Positions 1-8,375 of a stretch of 64,000 bases of DNA are shown in pieces. The position numbers and the translations under genes are program-made. The notes beneath the pieces were generated by a model. The model worked only from the letters and a program-made list of their open reading frames with translations. It was not told the origin of the DNA and searched no databases. The stretch's first letter is position 1. The number at the start of each line of letters is the position of its first letter. The DNA is taken from positions 260,945 through 324,944 of the forward strand of contig JADFCV010000001.1 of the NCBI GenBank assembly GCA_017161655.1. Reading direction: 5' to 3'. This DNA comes from Candidatus Sumerlaeota bacterium (GTDB lineage: Bacteria; Sumerlaeota; Sumerlaeia; Sumerlaeales; Sumerlaeaceae).

Positions 1-418
1 TGCGCTCTTGAACAAAGCCATAGACGGCAAGAGCCGCCTTTTGCCGAACAATGTCACTGTGGTACGTGATGACATAAGGCTTGTTTATGCCGGAAAGAAG
101 GTAAGCCACGTCGCCTGTCGGATTTGGATGGTGAAAATGAAGAAGGGCTGCCTTTGAAGCCTCCTGGCGGATGGCTCTGCAAAATCCCGGAGCAATGGGA
201 GCGCTCCAGACACGTCCCCACTCTTTCACACGCACGATTCGCACACCATCGACCATCTCTTCGCCAGGAGGACTGTCCCCGGCACAGACAAGCACGCTCA
301 CGTCGAATTCATCGAGACTGCCTGTGGCCATGAGGTTGATCGTATTCTCGATGCCCCCCCTCACGGGCGGAAAGTAATCTTTGTAGATATGGAGGACGCG
401 CGGTTTTTGTGCTATCAT
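1..418 (-). CDS. GT4-family glycosyltransferase, N-terminal part
   Basis: Only the first 139 codons lie in the window; the gene runs off the left edge. Its ATG (complement of 416-418) shares a base with the TAA stop of the upstream glycosyltransferase, so the two are probably translationally coupled. The opening residues RVLHIYKDYFPPVRGGIE are the first beta-strand and glycine-rich loop typical of GT-B fold, GT4-type sugar transferases. HFHHPNPTGD and YVITYHSDIVRQ further on also fit the acceptor-side lobe. By family it should move a sugar from a nucleotide donor onto a lipid-linked or surface glycan in the cytoplasm. The donor-binding half and the catalytic EX7E motif are outside the window, so substrate cannot be inferred. 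Confidence 0.85.
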   Translation of the reverse strand, partial: MIAQKPRVLHIYKDYFPPVRGGIENTINLMATGSLDEFDVSVLVCAGDSPPGEEMVDGVRIVRVKEWGRVWSAPIAPGFCRAIRQEASKAALLHFHHPNPTGDVAYLLSGINKPYVITYHSDIVRQKAALAVYGFVQER

Positions 419-1557
419 TAGTGTCGCTCAGCTCTGCCTGGATTCATCGCTTGCTTATAAACCTCGAGGATTTCACCAATCCATCGTTCGTAATTATGAT
501 AACTCTGCACCCGTTCTAATGCCTGCGTCGCAAGGTTCTTTGCGAGAGTTCTGTTGTCGAGAAGTTGGCAAATCGCTTGGGCAAGGGCTTCTGCATCCGC
601 TGGTGGCACAAGCAAGCCCGTCCGTCCGTCGGAAATAATTTCCGGTAAACAGCCAACCCGTGTTGCAACCAGAGGGACACCGCTAGCCATGCTCTCGTAA
701 GCGATTCTGCTCGACCCTTCGCTTCCAAGCGAAGCAATCACACTGACATCGAGCGAAGCGAGCACAGCTGGCAGGTTCGGTAGCCAGTTTCTAAAAATGA
801 CCCGGTCGGAGATCCCAAGAGTTTCTGCTTGTTGCGCCAGGGACGCAAACTTTACGTCTGAACCGCGCCCAGCAATGAGAAACTTGGTTTTGGGGAATTG
901 CTCATTCACCAGCTGAGCCGCGCGGAGAAAGACTCGTTGCCCCTTAACGTTTTGTATTCGCGCAATCAGGCCGACCAGTGTTTCGTCCTCCTTCACGCCA
1001 AGGGTCTCGCGTAACGCAACTGAGCGGTTGCTTGGTGAAAATACGTCCAGATTAACAGCCGAATAGATCACACTGAGTCGTGAGCCGAGCTGTTGCCCGA
1101 TGTTTCCCAGGCTTTGAGCAGCGGCCTGAGACACAGCAATGGTGCGTGCCGTTAGGACTACAAAGAGAAATGAATTCATAAAGTGTTGAGCCATAGGCAC
1201 GACGACATGACGTGTTCTCACGATGGGGGGGAATCTCCACGGCTGCATGATCTTGGCAGTCGCTACCAGCCAGTGATCCTTTCCGCGATGGCAATGGATG
1301 ATATCCGGTCGCCGCTCCCGAACAATCTTCGCGATCGAGAGAACATCGGCGAGGTCGTATCGCGGGTGGAACTGGCTCCAGAAGTTGAGGCAAATCGGGT
1401 CAAGTCCTGCCTCACGAGCGCGTTGTTCAACTTCGTGCCCTTTACGCACTACCAAGAGGGCGTCGTGTCCCTGCTTGCGGAGTTCCCGGGTCAGGTCCAA
1501 GCAGTGAGCTGCTTCGCCTATAAACTTGCGTGCACTGTTGACGATGAGTATTCGCAT
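418..1557 (-). CDS. GT4-family glycosyltransferase
   Basis: A complete 379-residue GT-B glycosyltransferase. The N-terminus MRILIVNSARKFIGEAAH is the acceptor-lobe first strand. The C-terminal half has the donor-site features of GT4 enzymes: VGLIARIQNVKGQ, FLIAGRGSD, and an SEGSSRIAYESMASGVPLVA segment carrying the EX7E-type motif, followed by LLVPPADAEALA. Length is normal for the family. It is the first gene of a coupled pair with the partial glycosyltransferase at 1-418, so both probably act in one surface-polysaccharide or glycolipid pathway. No signal peptide or membrane segment is seen; action at the cytoplasmic membrane face is inferred. The sugar and acceptor are unknown. Confidence 0.88.
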   Translation of the reverse strand: MRILIVNSARKFIGEAAHCLDLTRELRKQGHDALLVVRKGHEVEQRAREAGLDPICLNFWSQFHPRYDLADVLSIAKIVRERRPDIIHCHRGKDHWLVATAKIMQPWRFPPIVRTRHVVVPMAQHFMNSFLFVVLTARTIAVSQAAAQSLGNIGQQLGSRLSVIYSAVNLDVFSPSNRSVALRETLGVKEDETLVGLIARIQNVKGQRVFLRAAQLVNEQFPKTKFLIAGRGSDVKFASLAQQAETLGISDRVIFRNWLPNLPAVLASLDVSVIASLGSEGSSRIAYESMASGVPLVATRVGCLPEIISDGRTGLLVPPADAEALAQAICQLLDNRTLAKNLATQALERVQSYHNYERWIGEILEVYKQAMNPGRAERH

Positions 1558-1690
1558 TCTTGGCTTCTTCCAGCACGTTCACGTAGAATGGCGGACAGAA
1601 CATCGGCGGCAACATCAAACATGTTGTTTCCACAATGATGATTCGGAAGTCACAAAAAGAGGAAGCCGAAGAGCTCTAGGAGGAGACGTG

Positions 1691-2212
1691 ATGAAAGTCG
1701 AGATATTGAAAGGCAATATTATCGAGACCGATGCAGAGGTCATTGTCAATGCGGCCAATACGGATTTAATCCTTGGTGGGGGAGTGGCGGGAGCAATCCG
1801 GCGCGCAGGGGGACCTCGCATTCAGCAAGAATGCAATGCGTTAGCGCCGATCAGGTGTGGTGAGATTGCCGTAACGAGTGCAGGCGATCTGCCTCAGCGA
1901 TATGTTTTTCATGCTGCCACGATGACCCTTCAATGTCCACAGACGTCGAAAGAAATCGTCGAAGCCTGTACGCGGGCGGCCCTAGAAAAAGCTGAGCATC
2001 TGCGGTGCAAAAGCATTGCATTTCCCGCGCTTGGCACCGGAGTCGCCGGGCTTGATTTACGGGAGTGCGCCGACGCCATGTTTGGAGCCGTACAGAAATT
2101 TGCAGCAGCCCTGCCAGCCGGAGCGTCTCTTGAGCGCGTCGTGTTTATCCTCTTCGATGAAGAGGCATATAGGATTTTTTCCCGCAGGTGGGAAGAAATT
2201 AACCAAACATGA
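1691..2212 (+). CDS. Macrodomain (ADP-ribose-binding) protein
   Basis: A 173-residue single macrodomain. The ATG at 1691 is chosen because an AGGAGG-type ribosome site lies just upstream and the domain begins immediately (MKVEILKGNIIETDAEVIVN). Diagnostic motifs are the NAANTDLILGGGVAGAI loop that binds ADP-ribose, and ALGTGVAGLDL near residues 118-128 that binds the phosphates. Family members bind or hydrolyse ADP-ribose, O-acetyl-ADP-ribose or protein-linked ADP-ribose. Which of these applies is not visible. It stands alone between divergent and convergent neighbours with no toxin partner such as a DarT-like gene beside it, so a housekeeping deacylase role is the simplest inference. Confidence 0.9.
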   Translation: MKVEILKGNIIETDAEVIVNAANTDLILGGGVAGAIRRAGGPRIQQECNALAPIRCGEIAVTSAGDLPQRYVFHAATMTLQCPQTSKEIVEACTRAALEKAEHLRCKSIAFPALGTGVAGLDLRECADAMFGAVQKFAAALPAGASLERVVFILFDEEAYRIFSRRWEEINQT

Positions 2213-2223
2213 GCGAGACCAAG

Positions 2224-3216
2224 TTACTCTTCATGGGGGGGCTCTACCTGTCTATCATTGGCCGCCCCATTGCAGTTTTCTGGAGATGGTCTCTCAGCCG
2301 CCGGAGCCTCTGTGTTGAAGGTTCTATCCTCTTGTTTTGCATCTAACACGTCATTCCGTGCGGGAGTGACAGGCAACGGAGAAGTGGCCTGCATTTTCTG
2401 TTCCACTCTCCCTTCCGACGAATATAGACGCCGCAGTTCGTGGATGGACGGGAGATCTCCAAGACTCTTGAGCCCAAAAGTTTTAAGAAACAGTTCGGTA
2501 GTCACATAGAGTTGGGGGCGACCTGGTATCTCACGTTTGCCCCCGACCTCGACGAGGCCCAAATCGAGTAGCGTGTGAATCGTCGCGGTCGAATCGACGC
2601 CGCGAATGGCTTCAATTTCGGCACGAGTGATAGGCTGCTTATATGCGATGATAGCCAGTGTCTCCAACGTTGCTTGTGATAACGGGTTGCGTCTTTTACT
2701 TGGTTTCAGCCGAAAAATCCACGGAGCAAGATGCGGTCTGGTCGCCATCTGAAATCCCCCAGCAACTTCCACAATCTGGAGGCCCCGCGGCAAGCTGTCG
2801 TATTCCATTTGCAACTCCAGGAGAGCAGCGCGGATCTCCTCGAGGCTTGCTCCCACAATAATCTTGGCCAGGCGAGCAGTGCTCAAGGGCTCCGTTGTGG
2901 CAAATAGCAAAGCCTCCAGGACCGCCTTGATTTCCGCCCGCGACGAAATCCGGGGAACGTCACTCTCTGCACTATCGGACGGGGAGACAGCGAGGTCCCC
3001 ACGGACTTTCTGGACACCAGGGTCGTCGCTGTTGTGCACTGGGGGGGCGCCGACATCCACTGGCGAGTCCGTTTCCCCGGATAGTGGTTCACCGGCGAGC
3101 TCGGAAGTGTTTTCACCGCATGGTTCAGCCAGCGATTTCTCCGTGCACTGGTCGTCGCTGTCTGGTTCCTCAGCCAGTTGACGTTTCTCGTTGTCCATTA
3201 CTGTCACTTTGATCAT
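2224..3216 (-). CDS. scpB: Segregation and condensation protein B
   Basis: ScpB is the winged-helix kleisin partner that, with ScpA and SMC, forms the bacterial condensin. The conserved core begins near residue 92 (RAEIKAVLEALLFATTEPLS) and includes NPLSQATLETLAIIAYKQPI and the RGVDSTATIHTLLDLGLVEV winged-helix region, followed by the PQLYVTTELFLKTFGL segment. The protein is 330 residues, well above the roughly 190 usual for ScpB. The excess is an acidic, Ser/Pro/Glu-rich N-terminal tail of about 90 residues and a charged C-terminal tail. The start at 3216 follows a GGTGAG ribosome site and lies inside the end of scpA; Met7 at 3198 is an alternative. Third gene of the M50 protease-scpA-scpB chain. 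Confidence 0.92.
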   Translation of the reverse strand: MIKVTVMDNEKRQLAEEPDSDDQCTEKSLAEPCGENTSELAGEPLSGETDSPVDVGAPPVHNSDDPGVQKVRGDLAVSPSDSAESDVPRISSRAEIKAVLEALLFATTEPLSTARLAKIIVGASLEEIRAALLELQMEYDSLPRGLQIVEVAGGFQMATRPHLAPWIFRLKPSKRRNPLSQATLETLAIIAYKQPITRAEIEAIRGVDSTATIHTLLDLGLVEVGGKREIPGRPQLYVTTELFLKTFGLKSLGDLPSIHELRRLYSSEGRVEQKMQATSPLPVTPARNDVLDAKQEDRTFNTEAPAAERPSPENCNGAANDRQVEPPHEE

Positions 3217-3943
3217 TGCGGCTCACCAGGACGATCGTGTCAAATGCACAGTTTTGCTGAAGACGTGCTCGCTTGAGGCGGACCAATTCAAGCACAGCAA
3301 GAAAGGTTGTGATGATTTCGAGCTTATTGAGACATCGCAGGAACAGTGCCATAAGGTCGATTTCGTTTTGGCTGGCTAATAGCTCCTGGACATAGTCCAT
3401 CTTCTGCTCGACGGTGAATTGCTCCGTGAGGGATGGAAGTGCATTGGTGGACTCTATATAGCGGAGCACGCGTGCCAATGCCCGGTAAAGTAGCGTAACC
3501 TCAGCCGTAAGCTCCTGCATTGGCTCTGGAGTAATCGCTATAGGAGCGGTGCGATACACGACCAGCGAATGTTCCTGCTCCCGCTTCCTAAGCTCTGCTG
3601 CTACCTCCTTGTATTTGCGATACTCGACCAGTCGTTGCATGAGCTCGCGCGCAGACAGGATTTCTCCAAATTCTTCGTTCTCTTCCCCCTCTTCTTCGCT
3701 AGCTTCGTGCGTTGGCAAAAGTGTACGCGCCTTGAGATGAATGAGGGTAGCAGCCATCACCAGAAAATCTCCCGCCACCTCGAGGTCGAGCTCTTTCATC
3801 ACCTGCAGATAATCGAGGTATTGCCGGGTGATTTCCGCGATGGGGATGTCGTGAATATCCATCTCATTGATCTTGATGAGATGGAGCAGCAAGTCGAATG
3901 GCCCTTCAAAAACAGGGAGTTTTATGGTGTAAACGTTTTCCAT
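3170..3943 (-). CDS. scpA: Segregation and condensation protein A
   Basis: ScpA is the kleisin subunit that bridges SMC heads in the condensin complex. The N-terminus YTIKLPVFEGPFDLLLHLI is the family hallmark, followed by IAEITRQYLDYLQ and the FLVMAATLIHLKARTLLP helix, then an acidic linker (EEEGEENEEFGE) and a C-terminal winged helix near residues 180-235. The ATG at 3943 is chosen over an upstream in-frame start because the family motif begins immediately and the ATG overlaps the upstream TGA by one base (TGATG), indicating coupled translation with the M50 protease gene. The resulting length of 257 residues is normal. Its 3' end overlaps scpB by about 47 bases. Confidence 0.94.
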   Translation of the reverse strand: MENVYTIKLPVFEGPFDLLLHLIKINEMDIHDIPIAEITRQYLDYLQVMKELDLEVAGDFLVMAATLIHLKARTLLPTHEASEEEGEENEEFGEILSARELMQRLVEYRKYKEVAAELRKREQEHSLVVYRTAPIAITPEPMQELTAEVTLLYRALARVLRYIESTNALPSLTEQFTVEQKMDYVQELLASQNEIDLMALFLRCLNKLEIITTFLAVLELVRLKRARLQQNCAFDTIVLVSRNDQSDSNGQRETSTG

Positions 3944-4599
3944 CAGCGCAGTGCCCACTCCAGCAAGAGATTTGCTGGTAGCCGAAAGCTGATGGCGAGC
4001 AAGCGTTGGAAAGGAGGAACAAAAGCGATCATTGCCCAGAGGATGAGAAAGCCGTACCGAGTGAACCCAAGCCACATATCCCAAAGCTGTGGCATTCTTC
4101 TAATCAGCAAATAATACACAAGACTACTGCCATCGAGCGGCGGAATAGGCAGCATGTTGAACACCGCCAGGACGAGATTAAGCTGGATAAATATCGCTGC
4201 GAGTTTGACCACAAGATTCACAACTGCAGAGTTGGTCGTGGTCGTGTCCGAAACCGCAAACTTGAGGGCAAAAGCCGCCAGCAGGGCGAGGAGAATGTTC
4301 GATGCTGGCCCAGCAAGACTGACCCACACAATCCAGATTTCTCTCCGAAAACGAAGCTGATTTACTGGCACCGGCCGCGCCCATCCGATCATGGGGATGT
4401 TTAGCAGCAAGGCAGCAAGAGGCAGGATGATCGTCCCCACCGGGTCTATGTGCACGAGGGGGTTCAAAGTTAGTCGCCCGGCATAAGCTGCTGTGAGGTC
4501 TCCTGCTTTCTTTGCGGCCCACGCATGAGCAAACTCATGGAATGTGAGGGCGAACAGAAAAACTGGAATAAAGAGAAGAATGTGAGGATCAAACGGCAT
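3943..4599 (-). CDS. Site-2 protease family (M50) membrane metallopeptidase
   Basis: A 218-residue polytopic protein of the short bacterial site-2 protease group. The zinc-binding HEFAH motif is at residues 21-25 inside the first membrane segment, and the second conserved element NMLPIPPLDGSSL lies near residue 150, supplying the aspartate zinc ligand. A further NPLVHIDPVGTIILP stretch is typical of the family. No PDZ domain is present, so this resembles the compact YwhC-type group rather than RseP. It precedes scpA with a one-base overlap, an arrangement often seen in bacteria. The protein presumably cleaves membrane-embedded substrates; the target is unknown. Confidence 0.9.
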   Translation of the reverse strand: MPFDPHILLFIPVFLFALTFHEFAHAWAAKKAGDLTAAYAGRLTLNPLVHIDPVGTIILPLAALLLNIPMIGWARPVPVNQLRFRREIWIVWVSLAGPASNILLALLAAFALKFAVSDTTTTNSAVVNLVVKLAAIFIQLNLVLAVFNMLPIPPLDGSSLVYYLLIRRMPQLWDMWLGFTRYGFLILWAMIAFVPPFQRLLAISFRLPANLLLEWALR

Positions 4600-4664
4600 A
4601 GACGTCTTTCTTTCTCACTTCCTGCTGCTACGGTTGCTGAGAAAACTACGTCCCCACGGCGAAG

Positions 4665-6734
4665 TCATTCGGCACTTCTCGAGACAGTCTGAGAGGTGAA
4701 TTCTTCGGATTTCTGCAGGTCCAATACTGCCAGAATCCCGTGGGTGAAAAAGGGATGACTCGTGTAGTAAAGCCCTCGTTTGCGAAAACCTTGCCGAATC
4801 TGGCAGGCCCAAGGTGACTCCCTTTCGCACCAATCTTGGATAGCTTTGTCAATGTCGGGATTGACCGCAAAAATCTCCATCGAGAGGAATTTCTTGTGCA
4901 GGCTTTCCTCAATAAGGCTGCCCACCCAGAGCGGCCTTGAACCCACGCAAACGTCCGTCGTCCACAGTCTCAGGATCATGCGGTTGTCGGCGTTGCGTTT
5001 TTCCAGTGTAAACAGCGCCGGGCAGGCGTCGACAAAAGCAGGGAAAATGGGCGCTTGAATTTCACGCGTATAGAACGCCTGAGGACAAACGCGACGCCAG
5101 CTTCGTTCTTCCAGCTCCCTCACGAGTGCTTTGGCGTCGCCAACGACAACCATATCCAACGCTAGACTAGGTGTGCCTGTGAGGCGGGTCGCAAATCGTG
5201 GTAAAAGCTCCAGTGCTTGTTCTAGTAACTCATAGTTTTTCGAACAGCGGGGCTGAAAGAGTTCGTCGCGAGATATAACCACCTCAACTGGATTCTTCCA
5301 ATTCCACGAAGCAATCCCGAGAACGCTAAGAGATGCCAAAACCACAGCCGTCGCTGGGTGTTTTTCCTCTGGCAGCGGAATTCGACTTGTCACTGTAGCG
5401 ACTGCTAACGTGCTTCCGAGACCTATGAGACATCCCCCGAGAATGTCAGTAAGGTAGTGAACCCCCAGATAGAGCCGCGAGTACGCAATGAGCAAAATCA
5501 TTGTTATGGCTAGGCTTGCCCAGAGCACACGGATTTTCAGATTTTCCGTTTGCTGCCATAGCCAAATGCAGGTGGCGATAAGAAAGGCTGTGGCCACAGT
5601 GCAGTGATTACTCGGAAACGAATTCCCATCGGCGACAATGTACGCAACGTGATCGGGGCGGCCCCGCTCGAAGAACCATTTTCCTAGCCATCCGATCCCT
5701 AGTGCCAGAGCAGGGGCACCTATAAGCAATGCAGCGCTCCGACGCATCCCGAAAACAAGCCCGAGGCCAAAAAGGATGACCGAGGCCATAATTACGTTTC
5801 GCGGTTCGCCTAGCGATGTAATGACAGCGAGGACGTTGGCGGAGTGGGATCTGCGGAGCTGGGCCAGGAGATTCACGAGGGCGGAGTCGAAATACATGAG
5901 ACGCTGGGAATGGGTGGCGAGGACCCCGAGAAAAAGACCTGTACCGCAGAGCACGAACGCCCCAATGAAGCGGACAGTAGCTTGCCACCCCCAGGGGGAG
6001 GAAAGACTCAGACGCCGCTCGACAAAGTGAAATACAGTAGGGTTAAGTTGCCGACACCGTTGGTAAATGCTGCTTGTCAACACTCGTCGCCCCGCGCGCT
6101 CTACAGCCTGCCCCGTCGCTCCTGCCAGGGCCACCAGCGTTCGGCTTAGCCATATAGCGATTGCCACGCAGATTACTACGATGGCGATGAGGAGCGAGAA
6201 TTCTTCTACGTACTTCGTGGCTTCGTGCCAGCTGGCGCCCAACACGAACCCGGCCCCAAGATGCACGATGGTCCAACCTGCACACGCCGGAATCATCCAT
6301 ACAGCAAAGCGTATCAAAGAGTATCGCGCCGCCCCTGCGAGAAAAGAGAGAACTGGCCTAAGCACCCCCGAAAACTGGCAAAGGACGAAATACAACGCAC
6401 CCCAACGCTTCAGCTGCTTCTCGACAGCTTCGAGGAGACTCTGTCGAAAAACCATCGCATCTGGCTTAAAGAATGCGCGTCCTTTCTTAAGGCCGATGAA
6501 ATAGTTGGTAAATTCTCCAAGGTAGTGCGCTAAGAACACGAGAAATGCGGTGGTCCCAAGCTCAAAGACTTGCAGGTAACAGAGAAAACCAACAAATGCG
6601 AGGAACACTGAGCCGGGCAAAAATTGCCCAACCGCAATGAGTGTTTCGCAGAACACAACGAGAACGATTAGCACGTAGCCCCATGTGCCGAGGCTAGTCA
6701 GTGCTTCAGCAAGACGGTCAAAAAAATCAGTCAT
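4665..6734 (-). CDS. DedA - PAP2 phosphatase - LssY C-terminal domain fusion membrane protein
   Basis: A 689-residue three-part membrane protein. Residues 1-205 form a DedA/SNARE-associated domain (GQFLPGSVFLAFVGF, FSGVLRPVLSFLAGAARYS), the family linked to lipid scrambling. Residues 245-450 are a PAP2 acid phosphatase with all three motifs: K352-to-R359P (KWFFERGRP), PSNH at 374-377, and SR at 419-420 with H426 and D430. PSNH replaces the usual PSGH. The last 220 residues match the LssY C-terminal domain in character (soluble, with paired basic/aromatic motifs). By family it should dephosphorylate an isoprenoid or phospholipid diphosphate at the outer face of the membrane. Its start overlaps the stop of nadD by eight bases. 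The substrate is inferred only. Confidence 0.87.
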   Translation of the reverse strand: MTDFFDRLAEALTSLGTWGYVLIVLVVFCETLIAVGQFLPGSVFLAFVGFLCYLQVFELGTTAFLVFLAHYLGEFTNYFIGLKKGRAFFKPDAMVFRQSLLEAVEKQLKRWGALYFVLCQFSGVLRPVLSFLAGAARYSLIRFAVWMIPACAGWTIVHLGAGFVLGASWHEATKYVEEFSLLIAIVVICVAIAIWLSRTLVALAGATGQAVERAGRRVLTSSIYQRCRQLNPTVFHFVERRLSLSSPWGWQATVRFIGAFVLCGTGLFLGVLATHSQRLMYFDSALVNLLAQLRRSHSANVLAVITSLGEPRNVIMASVILFGLGLVFGMRRSAALLIGAPALALGIGWLGKWFFERGRPDHVAYIVADGNSFPSNHCTVATAFLIATCIWLWQQTENLKIRVLWASLAITMILLIAYSRLYLGVHYLTDILGGCLIGLGSTLAVATVTSRIPLPEEKHPATAVVLASLSVLGIASWNWKNPVEVVISRDELFQPRCSKNYELLEQALELLPRFATRLTGTPSLALDMVVVGDAKALVRELEERSWRRVCPQAFYTREIQAPIFPAFVDACPALFTLEKRNADNRMILRLWTTDVCVGSRPLWVGSLIEESLHKKFLSMEIFAVNPDIDKAIQDWCERESPWACQIRQGFRKRGLYYTSHPFFTHGILAVLDLQKSEEFTSQTVSRSAE

Positions 6735-7326
6735 TGACCTGTTTGTATAGCTCGTACTCGCGTATGTAGCCCAGAACTCGCGCAGGAATGAGTGGGCTCA
6801 CATCTTTCCCCTCAGCAAGCAAAGCGCGGACGTGAGAGCTGCTGAATAGTGGTGAATCTACGTCGCATGGCGCGCTTACCCCCTGCGTACAACCGATGCG
6901 TGGAATGACGTAAATCGGAAACTCTCGCTGCAAAATCTCCGAATCACGCCAGCGCGGCAATTCATCCACAAGGTCACTGCCAATAAGCAGCACAATTTCC
7001 GTGTCAGGGTAGTGCGTCTTAAGATGACGAAGGGTCTGCAAGGTATAGCTCGGCGGGGGCAGTTCCTCCTCCACTCCGGAAACGTGGACACGTTCCCCAA
7101 GATGATCAAAAGCAATACGTGTCATGCGCAGCCGGTGAGCAAAGTCTTCGAGTTTTTTCTCAAATGGATGTTCAAACGTTGGGGCCACGACGACGAAATC
7201 TAATTGCCATCGCAGTAGCGCATAGTGCACGGCAAGCACGTGAGCGATATGAGGGGGGTTGAAACTTCCGCCAAAAAAACCAACCCGACGCGGTATGCGA
7301 TAGGCTTCGGATGGAACGCCACTCAT
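6727..7326 (-). CDS. nadD: Nicotinate-nucleotide adenylyltransferase
   Basis: NadD joins ATP and nicotinate mononucleotide to make deamido-NAD in NAD synthesis. The nucleotidyltransferase signature GFFGGSFNPPHIAHV is at residues 16-30 with both catalytic histidines, H26 and H29. Downstream are FVVVAPTFEHPF, the VLLIGSDLVDELPRW segment and a C-terminal SSSHVRALLAEGKDVSPL element, the ISST/SSxxR-type motif of the family. Length (199 residues) is typical. The ATG overlaps the TGA of the prenyl synthase gene upstream (ATGA), and its end overlaps the DedA-PAP2 start. It is separated from yqeK-rsfS, with which nadD often sits in other bacteria. Confidence 0.94.
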   Translation of the reverse strand: MSGVPSEAYRIPRRVGFFGGSFNPPHIAHVLAVHYALLRWQLDFVVVAPTFEHPFEKKLEDFAHRLRMTRIAFDHLGERVHVSGVEEELPPPSYTLQTLRHLKTHYPDTEIVLLIGSDLVDELPRWRDSEILQREFPIYVIPRIGCTQGVSAPCDVDSPLFSSSHVRALLAEGKDVSPLIPARVLGYIREYELYKQVND

Positions 7327-8351
7327 TTTGTTCTCCCCGCCAGATAGTTTGTCACGGTGGTAAGACTCGAACGCAGAGGTGGCGGGAGTGGTTCGAGGCG
7401 CTTCAATGCCTCAGCGCGCAGCTCCTCGCAGATTTGTTCCGCCCGTCGCAGCGCCCCGCATTTGTCAAAAATAGAAATGGCCTTTTCAATGTCCGCAGCA
7501 GTTGTCTTTTCTCGCGGAAGATCGAGAATGCGTAAGAGTTCGTCCAGATCTGTTTTCTCCACATGTTCGCAGGCATAAGCCACCATAAAGCTTCTCTTTC
7601 CTTCGCGGATATCCGAACCAATTTCCTTCCGCCCTTTGCCTTGCGTCAGATCAATGAGATCATCCCGAATTTGGAAGAGCGGACCCAAGAATAGCCCGTA
7701 CGCGTTGAGAGCTTCCTCGATTTCTTGTGACGCATTGGCCACAAGGGCTCCTGCGATGAGAGGCGCAGCCAAATAATGACCCGTTTTCTCACGAACTACT
7801 TTGAGGTACTGGTCGATGGTGATTCGGTGTCCTCTCATGTTGATATCCATGGCCTGCCCGCGATGCGTATGGTCCAGGGTTGCGGCCATCAGCGCAAAAA
7901 AACGCAGCACCGTAGCTTCGGGGAGATTGTCCAGCCCTGACAGAAGAGCACTGAAAATCTTCGTAAACAAGTAGTCGCCGATGTTTATTGCATGAGCGGT
8001 GCCGAATCTTTTCCAAACGGAAGGCCGGCCACGCCGGTACTCGTCACCATCTTCGAGATCATCATGCACGAGACAGAAGTTGTGCATGAGTTCGATGGCT
8101 GCAGCAAAAGGCATCGCATGCTCCGCTTTGCCGCCCAGTTGTTTGGCCACCAAAAGGCAAAGCACCGGCCGCAGACGTTTACTGTGACCGGTTGCGCCGT
8201 CATCCAATTCCAGCGCATATTCAAGCGCATCATCGAGGTTTGGAATGAAATCATCCGGCGGCGCAATAAGCTGTCGCAGAAAATTCTCTAAATCCTGCGT
8301 CGCTCGCGCGAAAAAAGTCTCAAGTTCTGGTGTTAAGAGTCCGTTTTTCAT
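7323..8351 (-). CDS. Polyprenyl (geranyl/farnesyl-type) diphosphate synthase
   Basis: A 342-residue all-helical trans-prenyltransferase. The first aspartate-rich motif DDLED is at residues 97-101 within CLVHDDLEDGDEYRRGRP, and the second, DDLID, at 230-234 followed by IREGKRSFMVAYA with the conserved lysine. These bind the allylic diphosphate through magnesium. The residues before the first motif (AIELMHNFCLV) include no obvious bulky floor, so product chain length (C15, C20 or longer) cannot be called safely. It starts the nadD/DedA-PAP2 run. The window also holds the start of dxs at its right end, so isoprenoid genes occur at two places. Confidence 0.9.
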   Translation of the reverse strand: MKNGLLTPELETFFARATQDLENFLRQLIAPPDDFIPNLDDALEYALELDDGATGHSKRLRPVLCLLVAKQLGGKAEHAMPFAAAIELMHNFCLVHDDLEDGDEYRRGRPSVWKRFGTAHAINIGDYLFTKIFSALLSGLDNLPEATVLRFFALMAATLDHTHRGQAMDINMRGHRITIDQYLKVVREKTGHYLAAPLIAGALVANASQEIEEALNAYGLFLGPLFQIRDDLIDLTQGKGRKEIGSDIREGKRSFMVAYACEHVEKTDLDELLRILDLPREKTTAADIEKAISIFDKCGALRRAEQICEELRAEALKRLEPLPPPLRSSLTTVTNYLAGRTK

Positions 8352-8375
8352 CGGTATTCATTAACGCGCAGAACA

